Below, piece after piece: positions 1 through 9,870 of a stretch of DNA of 64,000 nt; positions within the stretch are counted from its first letter, which is position 1; every line of letters starts with the position of its first letter. Source of the DNA: Proteles cristata cristata (taxonomy: Eukaryota > Chordata > Mammalia > Carnivora > Hyaenidae); assembly GCA_017311185.1 (NCBI GenBank), contig JAESUZ010004818.1, forward strand, positions 682,001 through 746,000, given 5' to 3'. A program made the position numbers and the translations under genes. The notes under the pieces were generated by a model. That model searched no databases, was not told the origin of the DNA, and saw nothing but the letters and a program-made list of their open reading frames with translations.

Positions 1-737
1 TGCTTAGCACATAAGGGCTCAATTCACATTATCTTCTATAATTATTTTAGAGTCAGAATCCCTGAATTAAATGTTTCAGAATAAACTAAGGTGTCAAAAG
101 CAACAGATATTAAGCCACAGACTCTGTACCAGTCACAGTGAGACTATGAAACTCCTGTTAAACCTTTCTTATTTTGTGTTCACTATTGAGTGGAGAGTAG
201 GGGGTAGAGGAGGAAGATGAAAAACCATAAAGCCCAATCAGAAAACCTGAAGACCCAGTGGAGGGCCATTTCCTGAGGTGACATAGGGACCACACAAGCT
301 GCAGGCTCCTAACAGTTGTCTCTGGATGTACCGACAGGTGCTCATCTCTTTTATAAGCAGCTCTTCCTTCGGGAGTGGAGGCAAAATGGACGTTTAGGCC
401 AGTCAGAGTGGAGTCTGGGTCCCTGCCCTCTACTCCGTGTAAGACAAGTTCAAGGTAACATCTCTCCCGACTCAACTTGCTCCTGTGGCTCCCTCACCTG
501 GGGCACCCTCCTAGACCTGGGCAGACAGGGAGGTCTGGTGGTGGGTAGGGAGAAAGGGACACTGGTAATTGGCTTTTTCAGGCCGCACAGACAATCTTAG
601 GACATTACATTCCAGATCCGAGACTAATGTTTCCCAAGCCTGAGATTGCTTCTTTTTGGGGGGAGGGGAGAGGGGTTCTTTTTTTTTTTTTTTCTTTTTT
701 TGAGAGACTGGTTCTTTATTTCAAAAAGGCATTTGTT
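1..737. other. Unassigned non-coding DNA
   Basis: I recognise no gene or repeat family here. Two overlapping ORFs of about 100 codons lie on opposite strands (158-475 and 316-600); they have no recognisable domain and no coding signature. A purine/pyrimidine-skewed stretch with a long T run lies at about 678-710, just before the SINE. Confidence 0.6.
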
Positions 738-951
738 GGGGCGCCTGTGTGGCTCAGTCAGTTGAGCATCTGACTTCGGCTCAGGTCATGATTTCACAGT
801 TCATGGGTTCGAGCCCTGCATCGGTCTCTTGGCTGACAGCTTAGAACATGGAGCCTGCTTTGGTTTCTGTGTTTTCATCTCTCTCTGCCTCTCTCTCTCT
901 CTCTCTTTCTCTCTCAAAAAAAAAATAAATAAACGTTAAAAAAAATTTTTT
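738..951 (+). mobile_element. Feliform tRNA-Lys SINE (SINEC_Fc-like)
   Basis: The head reads ggggcgcctgtgtggctcag, followed by a B-box-like gggttcgagccc, a CT-rich body and an A-rich tail with aaataaataaacgtt. A diverged target duplication is visible: aaaaggcatttgt at 724-736 and aaaagacacttgt at 952-964. These are the hallmarks of a complete carnivore SINE; the CT microsatellite at about 881-915 belongs to its body. Confidence 0.92.
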
Positions 952-1984
952 AAAAGACACTTGTCAATTTTCATTATCAAAATAGCTACACTCTTGATTT
1001 CCTTCTCTCAATCGGCCCCCAAGAGAGCACACCAAAGGAGAGTGTATTGTAAGCCAAGAAGCTACAGATGCACACCTAACAGACCTCATGGAAGCCTCAC
1101 TGAAAGCAGGCATTGGGAAGGGGAAGAAACTTTTAAAAGATCAGCACACCATCAGCCCGCAGACAGTAGAGAGTTCTCAGCCAGATGGGGTGGCCAATGT
1201 GCCCCAGCCCTGAAGAAGCAAAGTCTCAAAATAATATCAAATTTAAAAACAGTTGTGTACATAAGCTATTCACGATTTCTCCAGCACTCACTGACACAAA
1301 GCACCATGGCATGGCACTTTTAGAGACGGCAGCTTCAGTCCCAGAAAAGGGTGACCAGATGAGTTTGTCTCATATGGCTAAATCCATCCAAGTCTGAGAT
1401 TCTTACCGTTTTGGAGTACCAGCACTCCTGAAAGTCTGATGAAAACTTTGGATCCTTCCCCAGAAAAATATACGTGGATACATACACTGTTTCAGATATC
1501 CATTCAGATCTATGATGTCTATGGACTAGAGAGAAATAGACATATGTAGTTTACGGCAAGACGTTAATCCTTGACCAGAAAAATCCAAATGTCATCTTCT
1601 TAGGACAGATGATAATGTAAACACACACAACACACACAACACACACGCAACACACAAAATGCATTCTTTCTATAGTAGAGACCAGCTGCTCCCCTTACTG
1701 GACTTTTTGTGCAACCCTTACATATTTCATAGACTCGTGTGGCAAAGCCCAGATTCCACTCACGTTCCAAAATCCAATCACACCCCCATGGCATGGACTT
1801 CCTCCCAAATGCTTTACTATCCTGCAACATCCCGAAAGGCACAGACCAGTTGTCCCCTCCTAACCAGCTGGGCAGCTCAAGCAAGCCTCACTGCGAAACT
1901 GTCAAGGCAAAGGCAGGAGGTTACATAACTCCAATTAGCAGAAGCCCCGCCGATTCTAAACAGCTCCTACCACTTCATCATCTT
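952..1984. other. Unassigned non-coding DNA with an imperfect AC-rich tract
   Basis: No gene or dispersed repeat is recognised. An imperfect AC-rich tract built on acacacaac-type units lies at 1618-1656. The short ORFs in both directions (up to 120 codons) share no domain with any family I know. Confidence 0.55.
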
Positions 1985-2330
1985 TCCCCTCCGAGGAAAT
2001 AATCACAATTGCCACCAACATCCTGGAAACAAAAGGCAACAGAATAAACATGGTGCTCACCCGGCAGACCCCAGGATTAAAATGTAATCTCAAAATAAAG
2101 TCTAATAACTTTCCCTCTTTTGAACACACTTGGAATAAAATTAGCATATAAATCAAAGCTTAATTAGGACATTGTAACAATGAATAGCACCGGCTGGTAT
2201 TAAGGGTTTCAGGCCCAATATGATGCATCAAATAAACACCGTAATTAGAGAACAAAATCAGGGCGGTCTCCTGGTAATCAATCACCCAGCTAGGTTCAAG
2301 CCTTTCAACTTGAGGGTCACCTCTGTTTTT
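1985..2330. promoter_or_regulatory. Candidate conserved non-coding element
   Basis: This is a repeat-free AT-rich block next to GC-richer DNA. It holds several homeodomain-type cores (taattagg near 2161, gtaattagag near 2241, ggtaatcaatc near 2273) and a SOX-like aacaatg near 2176. No ORF of interest covers it. The call rests on composition and motif density alone; conservation cannot be seen from one sequence. Confidence 0.35.
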
Positions 2331-2655
2331 TGTCTTGTGAATCTTGCCTTCCAGCCATTCTCTCCCGAGAGACTTCATGCGTCTTCCAAGCTGGTCTCTG
2401 GCACATCCCTCCAGCTCTCGACACTCAGAGGGGAGTCCTGGTACTAAGCAGGGATGGAAGAGGCTTGCAGGTTGCTCAGAACAAAAGCCTGTGGGCTTTC
2501 GGAAGGAAGCATGTATTTGATATTTGAGCCACACTAGGCTTTTTAGTTGCTGGTTTTATCCATTCCAAGTACCTATCTGAGTCAGAAAGCCAAGAATTCT
2601 TAAGAAACATCTCCTCTACTTTCACGATGTCCCAGCCATGCTGGCCTCCTTGATG

Positions 2656-2657
<2 letters not shown>
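2331..2657. other. Unassigned non-coding DNA
   Basis: The short ORFs are not coherent with any protein family, and I see no repeat family with confidence. This stretch leads into the AC microsatellite. Confidence 0.5.

Positions 2658-2701
<44 letters not shown>
2658..2701 (+). repeat. (AC)22 microsatellite
   Basis: A perfect, uninterrupted AC dinucleotide run of 44 bp. Perfect runs of this length usually vary in length within populations. The apparent histidine/threonine-rich ORF across it is a by-product of the repeat. Confidence 0.98.
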
Positions 2702-2702
<1 letters not shown>

Positions 2703-2880
2703 AAGGAAATGCCTGCCTCAGGGCCTTTGCACGAGGTGTTTCCTCTCCTTAGAATGCTTTCCTCCCACATGGCTTTCTTCCTCGCTTCATTCAGATCTTT
2801 CTACTAAAATATCACTTCATCAGAAAGGTGTTCCTCATCTTTCTTATCACTCTGTTCCTCTCTTTGCTGGAGACTTTGAG
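2702..2880 (+). mobile_element. L2 LINE fragment
   Basis: The order of phrases follows the L2 3' region: cctcagggcctttgcac, then a tggaatgct-like block, then a tcagatctt...atatcacttcatcagaaagg block that parallels the L2 'ctcaaatgtcacctcctcagagaggccttcc' segment. Old and diverged; borders are approximate. Confidence 0.6.
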
Positions 2881-3385
2881 GGGCCACTAAACAGCACCCT
2901 TCACCCGACATTAATTCTGATTCAATAGCAGAATAAGGGGGGAAAAGGCAAGGCAGATGGGAGAACAAAACATTGCCTTCATTTCCAATAGAACTGATGT
3001 TAGCAAATGAGGCTTATACTGTGGGCAAGTGGGCTTCTGGGTGCCAACCAGCAGACCAAGCAGATGGACTCAGCCAGCCAGGCGCTGCCAGGCTAGGGCA
3101 GCGGAGATGTCGGGGAGGTAAGGCGGGAAGAGCGGAGCAGGTTTGTGCCTGCAGACAGTAGGTTCACAGCCAGCACAACGGAAAGGAGGAAAGCAAAACC
3201 CATTCTTTATCCCAGGTCACCAAGGGTGGGCCAGCCCCTCCTCCCAGGAGGAGTGTTCCCGGAGGTCGGAGGGCGGGTGCTTGCACCATAGGAGAGGGAC
3301 AGGTGTGGCTCCTGTCCCCATGTCAGCTTTCTTTTCTCCAGAGCTCTTCTCACCAGTCAATGACTTCTGCCAGTATTTGTTTCTC
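2881..3385. other. Unassigned non-coding DNA
   Basis: I see no gene or clear repeat. The part around 3040-3300 is purine-rich and GC-richer. The overlapping ORFs of 60-100 codons on both strands lack recognisable domains. Confidence 0.5.
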
Positions 3386-3520
3386 TGCTGTCTTCCCACA
3401 CTAAATACAAATCCCAGGAGGAGTTTTGCTTTGTTCGTAGCTGCACCCTGAGACCCCGGGACCTAGAACCGTGCCTGGTAAACAGCGGGCATTCAGAAAA
3501 TAGCTGTGCAATGAATGAAG
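3386..3520 (+). mobile_element. L2 LINE 3' end fragment
   Basis: It contains the L2 terminal signature: a ctgcaccctgagaccc-like block, then ctagaaccgtgcctgg, then a gcattcagaaaata block and the terminal aatgaatga. This is the classic 'cagcacctagaacagtgcctggcacatagtaggcgctcaataaa' layout with mutations. Confidence 0.65.
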
Positions 3521-3714
3521 ACGTGAGAGGGCCTTTTCTGGTATCTTTGAAGAAACATTGTATTCTGCGGCTGCAAAGGGCCAGGGCCATGGCTGCCTTT
3601 AGTGCTATGATCACCAGGACATTTTTTAGAGTGGCTACCGAAGGACCAGAGCTTTTCCGATGACCTCCTTGAATCCTGACCTGATTTCTTACCTGGTTCA
3701 GCTTTCCTGACCTC

Positions 3715-3815
3715 TAATCCACCTAGTTTAAGCTCCATGAATGCGGGGTACTGTCTGCCCTGCTTACTGGGACGTCCCCTGCACTAAATACAGGATCTGC
3801 CCAGTAAATCGTGGC
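3715..3815 (+). mobile_element. L2 LINE 3' end fragment
   Basis: The phrases ttaagctccatgaatg, ggtactgtctgccctg and a cagtaaatc-type end match the L2 tail ('aagctccatgagggcagggact...'). A second L2 relic lies 200 bp upstream in the same orientation, so the two may belong to one broken element. Confidence 0.5.
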
Positions 3816-3949
3816 AGCAGGAGGGAAGGTGGGAAGGAGGAAGGGAAGATAGAAAGATGGATCCCCCTTGCTTCTAAGCCCCCTTCCCCAGAGCGGGTCC
3901 TCTCCCCTAAGGAGAACGTGTGACCCAGCCTCCTGCATTCAAAGATGGA

Positions 3950-4075
3950 AGATATTATCATCTTCATATAACAGATGAGGCCAGAAGCCCAGAGAAGGTA
4001 AGCCACCTACCCAAGGCCACAGGGAAGACAGGTGAAAGAGACTAGGACCCAAACCTTTGCCTCCAAGGGCAGTGC
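3950..4075 (-). mobile_element. MIR SINE fragment
   Basis: On the plus strand it reads like the reverse complement of MIR: attatcatcttcatataaca, then cagatgaggccagaagccc, then cccaaggccacagg. The core 'acagatgaggaaactgaggc...gcccaaggtcacac' is clear, though mutated. Confidence 0.7.
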
Positions 4076-4595
4076 TTATTATGTGGCATCTGCTCTCTTA
4101 GGACCCTTGCTCACGAGTGCCTAGGTCATGGCGCTGTCAACCCGGAGAGGTTCTGATTAGGGGCAACATGGCATGCCTTCTTCCCTGCAGTGTCCAGTGG
4201 GAGAGGAATCCCCGTGTCCTGAACCTGTGCCTGCGGCCCCAGCCACCTGGAGCTGAGCCCTCCGCTGGAGCACAGGCAGAGGCGGCCTCACCTTAGCCAC
4301 CTCCTGCTTGCCTCCTCCCCAAGTGTCTGCTGGCCCCAGACTGTCAGAGCCCTGCATGGAAACACAGATCCCAGCCTAAGTCACATTGCCATAGCATCTA
4401 CCTGGGCTCTGTCCAGGCTGTGGCTCTGTGAGGGGTGGCCAGACCCAGATGAAGTGTCTCAGCCCATGCCCAGAGCAACCCAACCTGGTGAGGGAGGCAG
4501 AGGTATAGACAACTGCAGTGTAGTCTCCAGACCTTCCTCTTTTGCATTAGAGCGACTTACCGATAGTACTATTACTACGTATCTGCCAGGGCCAA
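4076..4595. other. Unassigned GC-rich non-coding DNA
   Basis: This moderately GC-rich stretch, particularly 4180-4360, has open frames of 60-80 codons on both strands but no domain, splice-site pair or repeat that I can support. Confidence 0.5.
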
Positions 4596-4760
4596 ACACT
4601 CTCCAGTTCACATCCACAGAACCCTATGAAGCAGGTATTATTCCTGGTCCCATTTCACAGATAAGGAAACTGAGGCTGAGAAAGGTAAATTGTTGTTGAA
4701 AGACCAGTAGGTGGCGAGTAGTGAAGTCAAGACGCAACTCCAGGTCTGTCTTAACTCTAA
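4596..4760 (-). mobile_element. MIR SINE fragment
   Basis: The plus strand shows atgaagcaggtattattcc, then catttcacagataaggaaac, then tgaggctgagaaaggtaaat. This is the reverse-complement MIR core. Confidence 0.75.
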
Positions 4761-4894
4761 ATCTTAAGCTCTCCCTGCCTATCCTGTCCTCTCTTGGGTC
4801 CATCTCCTCCTCAGGCTGCCTCTCCCCACGCTGACTAAGAACAAGGATGAATGAGCGGGAGCCCTGCAGTGTGGCTGCCCCACAGGCTCCAGCC

Positions 4895-5090
4895 CTTTCC
4901 ACATACATGGTTCGCCAAACACATGCTCTTAACTCTCCGTCCCTTGTTCGTGCCTTTCTCTCTGCACAGGACCCCGTTCCCCATCCTGCAAAACCCTGCT
5001 CATCCTTCAATAACCAGTTCAGATGTCACCGCCAGTGGGACCACTCTCCCAGAGCTTAATCCAAGCACCTGCCTCCCCCCGCCACGAAGC
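4895..5090 (+). mobile_element. L2 LINE fragment
   Basis: The phrase gtgcctttctctctgcacag and the later block cttcaataaccagttcagat / gtcaccgccagtgggaccac parallel the L2 'ccttcaggtctcagctcaaatgtcacctcc' region. Borders are approximate. Confidence 0.5.
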
Positions 5091-5128
5091 TGTAGTCCTG
5101 AGACCGGGGGGGAGGGGGTCCCACTGTA

Positions 5129-5392
5129 CTTAGGACTTGTTAGAAATGCCAATTCCAGGACACCTGGCTGGCTCAGTCCAAAGACAGCTCAACTCTTGAT
5201 CTTGGGGTTGTGAGTTCAAGCCCATGTTGGGTACAGAGAGTCCTTGAAAAACAAAAATCTTTGTTTTTTCAATGCCAATTCTAGAAATGCTACTGAATCA
5301 GAAACTCCAATGGTGTTTTAACAATCTGTGTTTTAACAAATATTGGCTCTGGCTGATGCATCCTAAAGTTGGAAAACCGTTGCTCTATTTTA
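5129..5392 (+). mobile_element. MER5A-type hAT transposon, split by a SINE
   Basis: The left part (aggacttgttagaaatgcca) and the right part (ctactgaatcagaaactcc, then aacaatctgtgttttaacaa, then gatgcatcctaaagttgg) are consecutive pieces of MER5A. A carnivore SINE at 5158-5270 interrupts them and duplicates 13 bp of the MER5A sequence. MER5A is a short non-autonomous Charlie relative with no protein. Confidence 0.8.
5158..5270 (+). mobile_element. Old short carnivore SINE inside MER5A
   Basis: The head reads gacacctggctggctcag, then ctcttgatcttggggttgtg and agttcaagcccatgttgggt, followed by a short A-rich end without the long CT body. Flanking repeats aatgccaattcca (5145-5157) and aatgccaattcta (5271-5283) are the target duplication. 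The older short form implies an insertion before the felid-specific subfamilies arose. Confidence 0.85.
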
Positions 5393-5685
5393 ACCCATTT
5401 TATTAGGACCCTCGGTATGTGTTCAAGAAAATTACTAGGTTGTGAGGACTTGCTGGGCCAGGACTGGTTGGTGTTCAGGGTCTGTCCCACAGCAGGTATG
5501 CTTTTGACTTTGAAAAGGCTTCCTTTCCCAGCAACCTCCAGATCTATGACATGGTGATATTAGCAATGACAGGCGCACGGGCAGACCAAGAGTGCGGGTG
5601 TTTTGTCGAGGGGGCCTTCCCGTGTTCTCTGCAGCAGCCCCCCTGCCTCAGCACCACACCTGCTTGCTGGAGAAAAGCTCAACAT
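5393..5685. other. Unassigned non-coding DNA
   Basis: No gene or clear repeat is seen. The ORFs of 60-66 codons overlap without a recognisable product. Confidence 0.5.
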
Positions 5686-5805
5686 TTCTTCATTCATTCC
5701 AGACACCGCTGAGCATCAGGGACATAATGGCGAGTAATATGGAGACTCTGTGTCTCTTCCCCATGGAGCTTAAGGTCTAGTGTGGGAGACACACATTCAT
5801 CAGTT
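5686..5805 (+). repeat. Ancient mammalian interspersed repeat, name not asserted
   Basis: It follows the widespread pattern cattcattc..., a gctgagcatcagg block, ccatggagcttaaggtctag, gtgggagacacacattcat. Several further pieces of the same pattern occur in this window (6125-6330, 6480-6600, 19125-19300, 37680-38140, 50640-51000, 54960-55260). I recognise the pattern but cannot name the family safely. Confidence 0.45.
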
Positions 5806-5819
5806 ATAGCTAACTTCAA

Positions 5820-5990
5820 GTGGCATTTACATTTATGTGTTAAATTCTCACAACTACCCTAAAAGTAGGTACTATTATCATCCTCTTCCATAGACGGGGA
5901 AGTGAATATTGAAAGGTGAAATATCTTGCCGAGGTTCACACAGCTTGTAGATGACAGAGCCAATACCAGAGGCTGGTAGGGATTCATCCC
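5820..5990 (-). mobile_element. MIR SINE
   Basis: A long and clear reverse-complement MIR: ctcacaactaccctaaaagt, then aggtactattatcatcc, then a tagacggggaagtgaatatt block, cttgccgaggttcacacagc, and a tgacagagccaataccag block. It lies between two pieces of the ancient repeat seen at 5686 and 6125. Confidence 0.85.
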
Positions 5991-6124
5991 TGCTCATAAC
6001 CACAACATGATGCTATCTCAAAATAATTATAGAAGAATACCATAAACTTTGACGATCACTATGAAAAAAAGTACACAAGAGGCGAAGTTGCCTGAGAGGG
6101 AAAAGTGACATCGTGCTAGGGGAG

Positions 6125-6330
6125 GGGAATGTCACAAAAACCTTTCTAGAAGAAGCAACTTCTGAGCTGGGACCTGAAGAAAAAGTCAGAGTTAAGAAGA
6201 CCAATCGGTGAAGTGAGTATGGAGTACAGGTGAGGCCTGTGCACCCAGAGGAACAACATTTACAAAAACCCCGAGGAAGAGTTCTAGCAGAAGCCACCAG
6301 GGCCCCAGCCCTGGGGGGAGGGTGCCGGGG
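6125..6330 (+). repeat. Ancient mammalian interspersed repeat, continuation
   Basis: The phrases gcaacttctgagctgggacc, tgaagaaaaagtcagagtta and a caaaaaccccgagg block follow the middle of the pattern described at 5686 ('...gagctgagtcctgaaggatgagtaggag...gcaaaggccctgaggcagg'). Low-similarity relic. Confidence 0.4.
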
Positions 6331-6479
6331 AGGGAGGCAGCCTCTGTGCATGTCAATGGTCCTCATCCATGCTCCACTTTTCAAAAGAAATGTTGTCAAA
6401 CCAAGGGTCCCAGGTGGATGTACAGTCCGTTGTGTGTGAAAATGTAACTGAAGTCCAGAAATGTCATCCATCACATTTC

Positions 6480-6600
6480 AGCCATTCGGACATGTTGACT
6501 GAGCGCCCGCCACGGGCCAAGCACTGTTGCAGGTATGGAGTATACGAGCCCCATCCTCCCGGAGCGTATCCATAGCCGGGGAAGAGAGAACTCTTTGGAA
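6480..6600 (+). repeat. Ancient mammalian interspersed repeat, fragment
   Basis: The phrases ttgactgagcgcccgccac, gggccaagcactgttgcagg and a catcctcccggagcgtat block resemble 'ttattgagcgcctactatgtgccaggcactg...catggagctt'. A relic of the same type as at 5686. Confidence 0.4.
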
Positions 6601-6779
6601 ACTGACATTGAAACTCCTTTATCAGCACCGAGCATGGGCTGGGGGCCAGGCACTGTGTTGGGTGTTATATTGAAGGATCTGGATTATATTTTAATGAGAA
6701 ATCAAAGCCATATTCCAAACTCACAGCTAGGGCTCCCGGTCAAATGAACATCTCGTAACAATTCCAACCGCCACTCACA

Positions 6780-7010
6780 GTTCATGGGACTTGAAACATT
6801 TCTTGGGAAGCTCGAGCAGGATGAGTCACTTTGGGCTGCTCCATAAAGTGAACTCTGTTAATAGAATCTATTTCTATTGAGACAAGTGTTTGCAGACCTG
6901 TAATTCATTCTGCATAACATTCACACGCTCTGTGCTGCTGAAACCCTGTTAAATGACTTTAGTCCGCAAAGCTCAGCTCAAAGAAGACATGGGGAACTAA
7001 CATAGATTGG
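6780..7010. promoter_or_regulatory. Candidate conserved non-coding element
   Basis: A unique, repeat-free block of balanced composition with an AP-1-like gatgagtcactt at about 6820-6831, gttaatagaatct near 6857, and a gtaattcattctgcataa block near 6900 that combines homeodomain-like cores. No ORF covers it. The evidence is compositional only. Confidence 0.3.
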
Positions 7011-7179
7011 TTCAAAAAGGCCTTTGGGGAGTACTTTCAAACTCCATCTGTGTTGCCACCTGGTTTTTCTTTGTTTTTCTATGGAATGAGACAGGTGGTA
7101 TGGCCATGCCAATACCCCTGATACCATGACATCTCGGTTTCACGTCGCTGGTGGGATAAAAGCCCACTCCTCTAATTTT

Positions 7180-7640
7180 CCTGTAAGGTCCTGCTTAACC
7201 TGGCTGACCCCACTTCGTGCTATCATAACTTTCTCTTCACTCACTTCTCTAAACCAGGCTTCTGGTGCCGCTCAAGTAAGCCAAGCTCATTCCCGTCTCC
7301 GAGCCTTTTTCTTGCTGTTCCTCCGTCCAAAGTGCTATTCCCTCAGATGCTCACGTCGGTGACCCCTAAGCTTCATGAATGTCACAACTCAAATGTCACC
7401 TCCTGAGAGGTGCTCAATGATTACCTCAGGTCCCCCACCGTCAGCACTTGCCTCTCTTTGAAATCACCTTGCTTTGAAGACTGTGATTGTTTTTTCTTCA
7501 GTCTGTCTCCTCCTACTGAAACAAAAGCACCATTTTGAGCAAAGACCTTGACGTATGACCAGTGGAGTATGTTGAACTTGAAAGCTACATGTGTAGCTTT
7601 CTGGGTCCCTGAGTGCCTGCTGTGGGACAGTGGCCACATA
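7180..7640 (+). mobile_element. L2 LINE fragment
   Basis: Ordered L2-like blocks can be followed: gcctttttcttgctgttcct near 7303, a ccaaagtgctattccctcag block, caactcaaatgtcacctcct near 7386, and ctcaatgattacctcagg. The 3' half beyond 7460 is too diverged for a firm call. Confidence 0.6.
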
Positions 7641-7968
7641 ACTACAATCATTTCAGACTTCGCATGAGATTTGGAGGATATGCATTACATTAGCAAGCAT
7701 TCCTTGAATAATCCAATACTTGGGGGCCATTTTCTATCAGATCGTTAGCACTTTACAAATCGATTGCTAGGAATCTCATATTCGGGATAGAAATCCTTTC
7801 TCCATTATACAACTTGCAAGTATTTTTCTCATGGTCTGCTACTCATCTTTTACCTTTGTTTATGGTGTCTTTTGTTGTACAGCTCTTTAAAATTTTCATC
7901 TAGCCAAATCTATCTGTCTTTTGTATCACATTAGGGACTTCAATGTATTTCAACAAAAGCTTCCTCTG

Positions 7969-8195
7969 GGGCACCTGGGTGGCTCAGTCAGTTAGTTAAG
8001 CATCTGACTTTGGCTCAGGTCATGATCTCACAGTTCATGCGTTCTAGCCCCACATTGGGCTTTGAGCCGACAACTCAGAGCTTGGAGCCTTCTTCAGGTT
8101 CTGTGTCTTCCTCTCGCCCTGACCCTTTGTCACTCGCTCTCTCTCTCTCTCTCTCAAAAATAAACATTAAATTTTTTAAAACCAAAAGGAAAAAG
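7969..8195 (+). mobile_element. Feliform tRNA-Lys SINE
   Basis: Complete element: head gggcacctgggtggctcag, CT body and tail aaaaataaacattaa. A perfect 14-bp target duplication, aaaagcttcctctg, lies at 7955-7968 and 8196-8209. The head carries a 4-bp duplication (cagttagttaag). It lies within the antisense L1 relic. Confidence 0.95.
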
Positions 8196-8899
8196 AAAAG
8201 CTTCCTCTGTACTAAGATTATAAAACATATTCTCCATTATTTCCTTCGGCTTCTGTTTAGATCTTTTTTCTAAGTGGATAGTTTATTGTCATCACAATAT
8301 TTAAATCACCTATTCTCATCACCACTGACTTAAAGCGCTACCATTATTACTTGCTGAATCCCTATGTATTCTCTGTTCTGTCCCACTAGTATATCTCTGT
8401 CTGCACCAGCATCAAACTGTTTGAGTCACTGGAAATTTATAGTTTGTGTTACCATTTAGTAATGTAAATGTGCTCATATTATGCTTTTTCTCTCAGAGTT
8501 TCTCAGCTGCTCTTTCATATTTATCCTTCCACATTAATTCTAGAATAAAATTATCTGGCTTCACCAAAAATATCCCACTGGATTCTTTATTTAGATTAAA
8601 CTTATGTACTCACTTAAGAAGAATTATTATCTTTACCATGTGGAGGCTTCCCATGCAGAAACATGGTGTATTTTGCCATCTATTTAAGCCTCCTCTCGCA
8701 TACATAGAGTTTTATGATTTTCTTCACACTGGTCTTGAATTATCCCTATGTACTTGACAGATAGTACTGTTGTGAGAACCTCTTCCCTATTATGTTGCCA
8801 AACTAGATAGGACTAGTATATACAAAAGTTACTATTGTTTTGTAGATTTCTTTTGTGCCCAGCACCTCGACTAAAAATTTTTTCAGATAAAAAATTCAT

Positions 8900-9058
8900 A
8901 AAATTTTTTGAAGTATAATTGGCATACGATAATTATCCTATTAGTTTCAGGTGTACATCCTAGTAGTTTGATATTTTTATACATTATGAAATGATCCCCA
9001 TGAGATTAGTTACCATCTGTCACCGTACAAAGTTATTACTACTCAAAATTCTCTTTTT
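8900..9058 (-). mobile_element. L1 3'-UTR fragment, antisense
   Basis: The plus-strand text ttgaagtataattggcatac, ttagtttcaggtgtacatcc, then accatctgtcaccgtacaa matches the reverse complement of a mammalian L1 3' UTR. It probably belongs to a different L1 copy than the surrounding ORF2 relic, because 3'-UTR sequence here falls within ORF2-like DNA. Confidence 0.65.
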
Positions 9059-9076
9059 TACCACTAAAAATTCTTA

Positions 9077-9302
9077 TTTTTTTTCTTTTTGTTTTTAATT
9101 TTTTTTTTTTCTAGAAGAGAGAGAGAGAGACAGCGTGAGCAGGGGAGGGTCAGAGAGAGAGGGAGTCACAGACTGAAACAGGCTCCAGGCTCTGAGCTGG
9201 CAGTCAGCACAGAGCCCGACGCGGGGCTCGAACCCACGAACCGCGAGATCATGACCTAAGCGAAAGTCGGACGCTTAACCGACTAAGCCACCCAGGCGCC
9301 CC
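9077..9302 (-). mobile_element. Young feliform SINE, variant sublineage
   Basis: A minus-strand element with a perfect 18-bp target duplication, taccactaaaaattctta, at 9059-9076 and 9303-9320. It shares diagnostic bases with the elements at 21528 and 52970: ctggcagtcagcacagagcc, gacctaagcgaaagtcgg, and a tail with ttctag. The perfect duplication and near-identity to its two relatives point to recent insertion. Confidence 0.96.
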
Positions 9303-9378
9303 TACCACTAAAAATTCTTAATCGTTGATCTTAGATAGTTCAGCCATATAATCTTACCATGTTTAAATACTTATTTTA

Positions 9379-9618
9379 GGGGGGCACCCGGTGGCTCAGT
9401 CGTTAAGCATCTGACTTCGGCTCAGGTTATGATCTCACCGTTTGTGAGTTCAAGTCCCATGTCAGATGAGCTCATGCCCCACTTTGGATAAAACACAAGC
9501 CCCAGGTGAGCCCCACTTCTCTCTCTCTCTTTCCCTCTGCCCCTGAGGGACTCTGTCTCTCTCTGACCCTCACTCACTTGTGCTCTATCTCTCAAACAAA
9601 CAAATAAATAAAAATTTT
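9379..9618 (+). mobile_element. Feliform tRNA-Lys SINE, rearranged middle
   Basis: The head ggggggcacccggtggctcag and the tail aaacaaacaaataaataaaa are typical. The middle (about 9459-9525) has extra sequence around gatgagctcatgccccactt instead of the usual gctgacagctcagagcctgg. The internal change could be a deletion-plus-insertion or strong local divergence. Confidence 0.85.
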
Positions 9619-9656
9619 GTCTCTTTTCCTCCAATATTAGAACCTCTCATTTCTTT

Positions 9657-9870
9657 ATTTTTTTTGAACATTTTTTTAATGTTTTATTTACTTCTGAGAG
9701 AGTGAGCAGGGGAGGGTCAGAGAGAGAGGGTGACACAGAATCCGAAACGGGCTCCAGACTCTGAGCTGTCAGCACAGAGCCCAACGCAGGGCTCGAACCC
9801 ACGAACCATGAGATCATGACCTGAGCCGAAGTCGGACACTTAACTGACTGAGCTACCCCGGTGCCCCTTG
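9657..9870 (-). mobile_element. Feliform tRNA-Lys SINE
   Basis: A complete minus-strand element with the 14-bp target duplication cctctcatttcttt at 9643-9656 and 9873-9886. The reverse-complement B box (gggctcgaacccacgaacc) is intact. It lies 40 bp from the previous SINE. Confidence 0.94.

Noticed and set aside
6013..6474. A 153-codon minus-strand ORF.
   Set aside because: It runs through the antisense of the ancient repeat relic at 6125-6330 and has no recognisable product.
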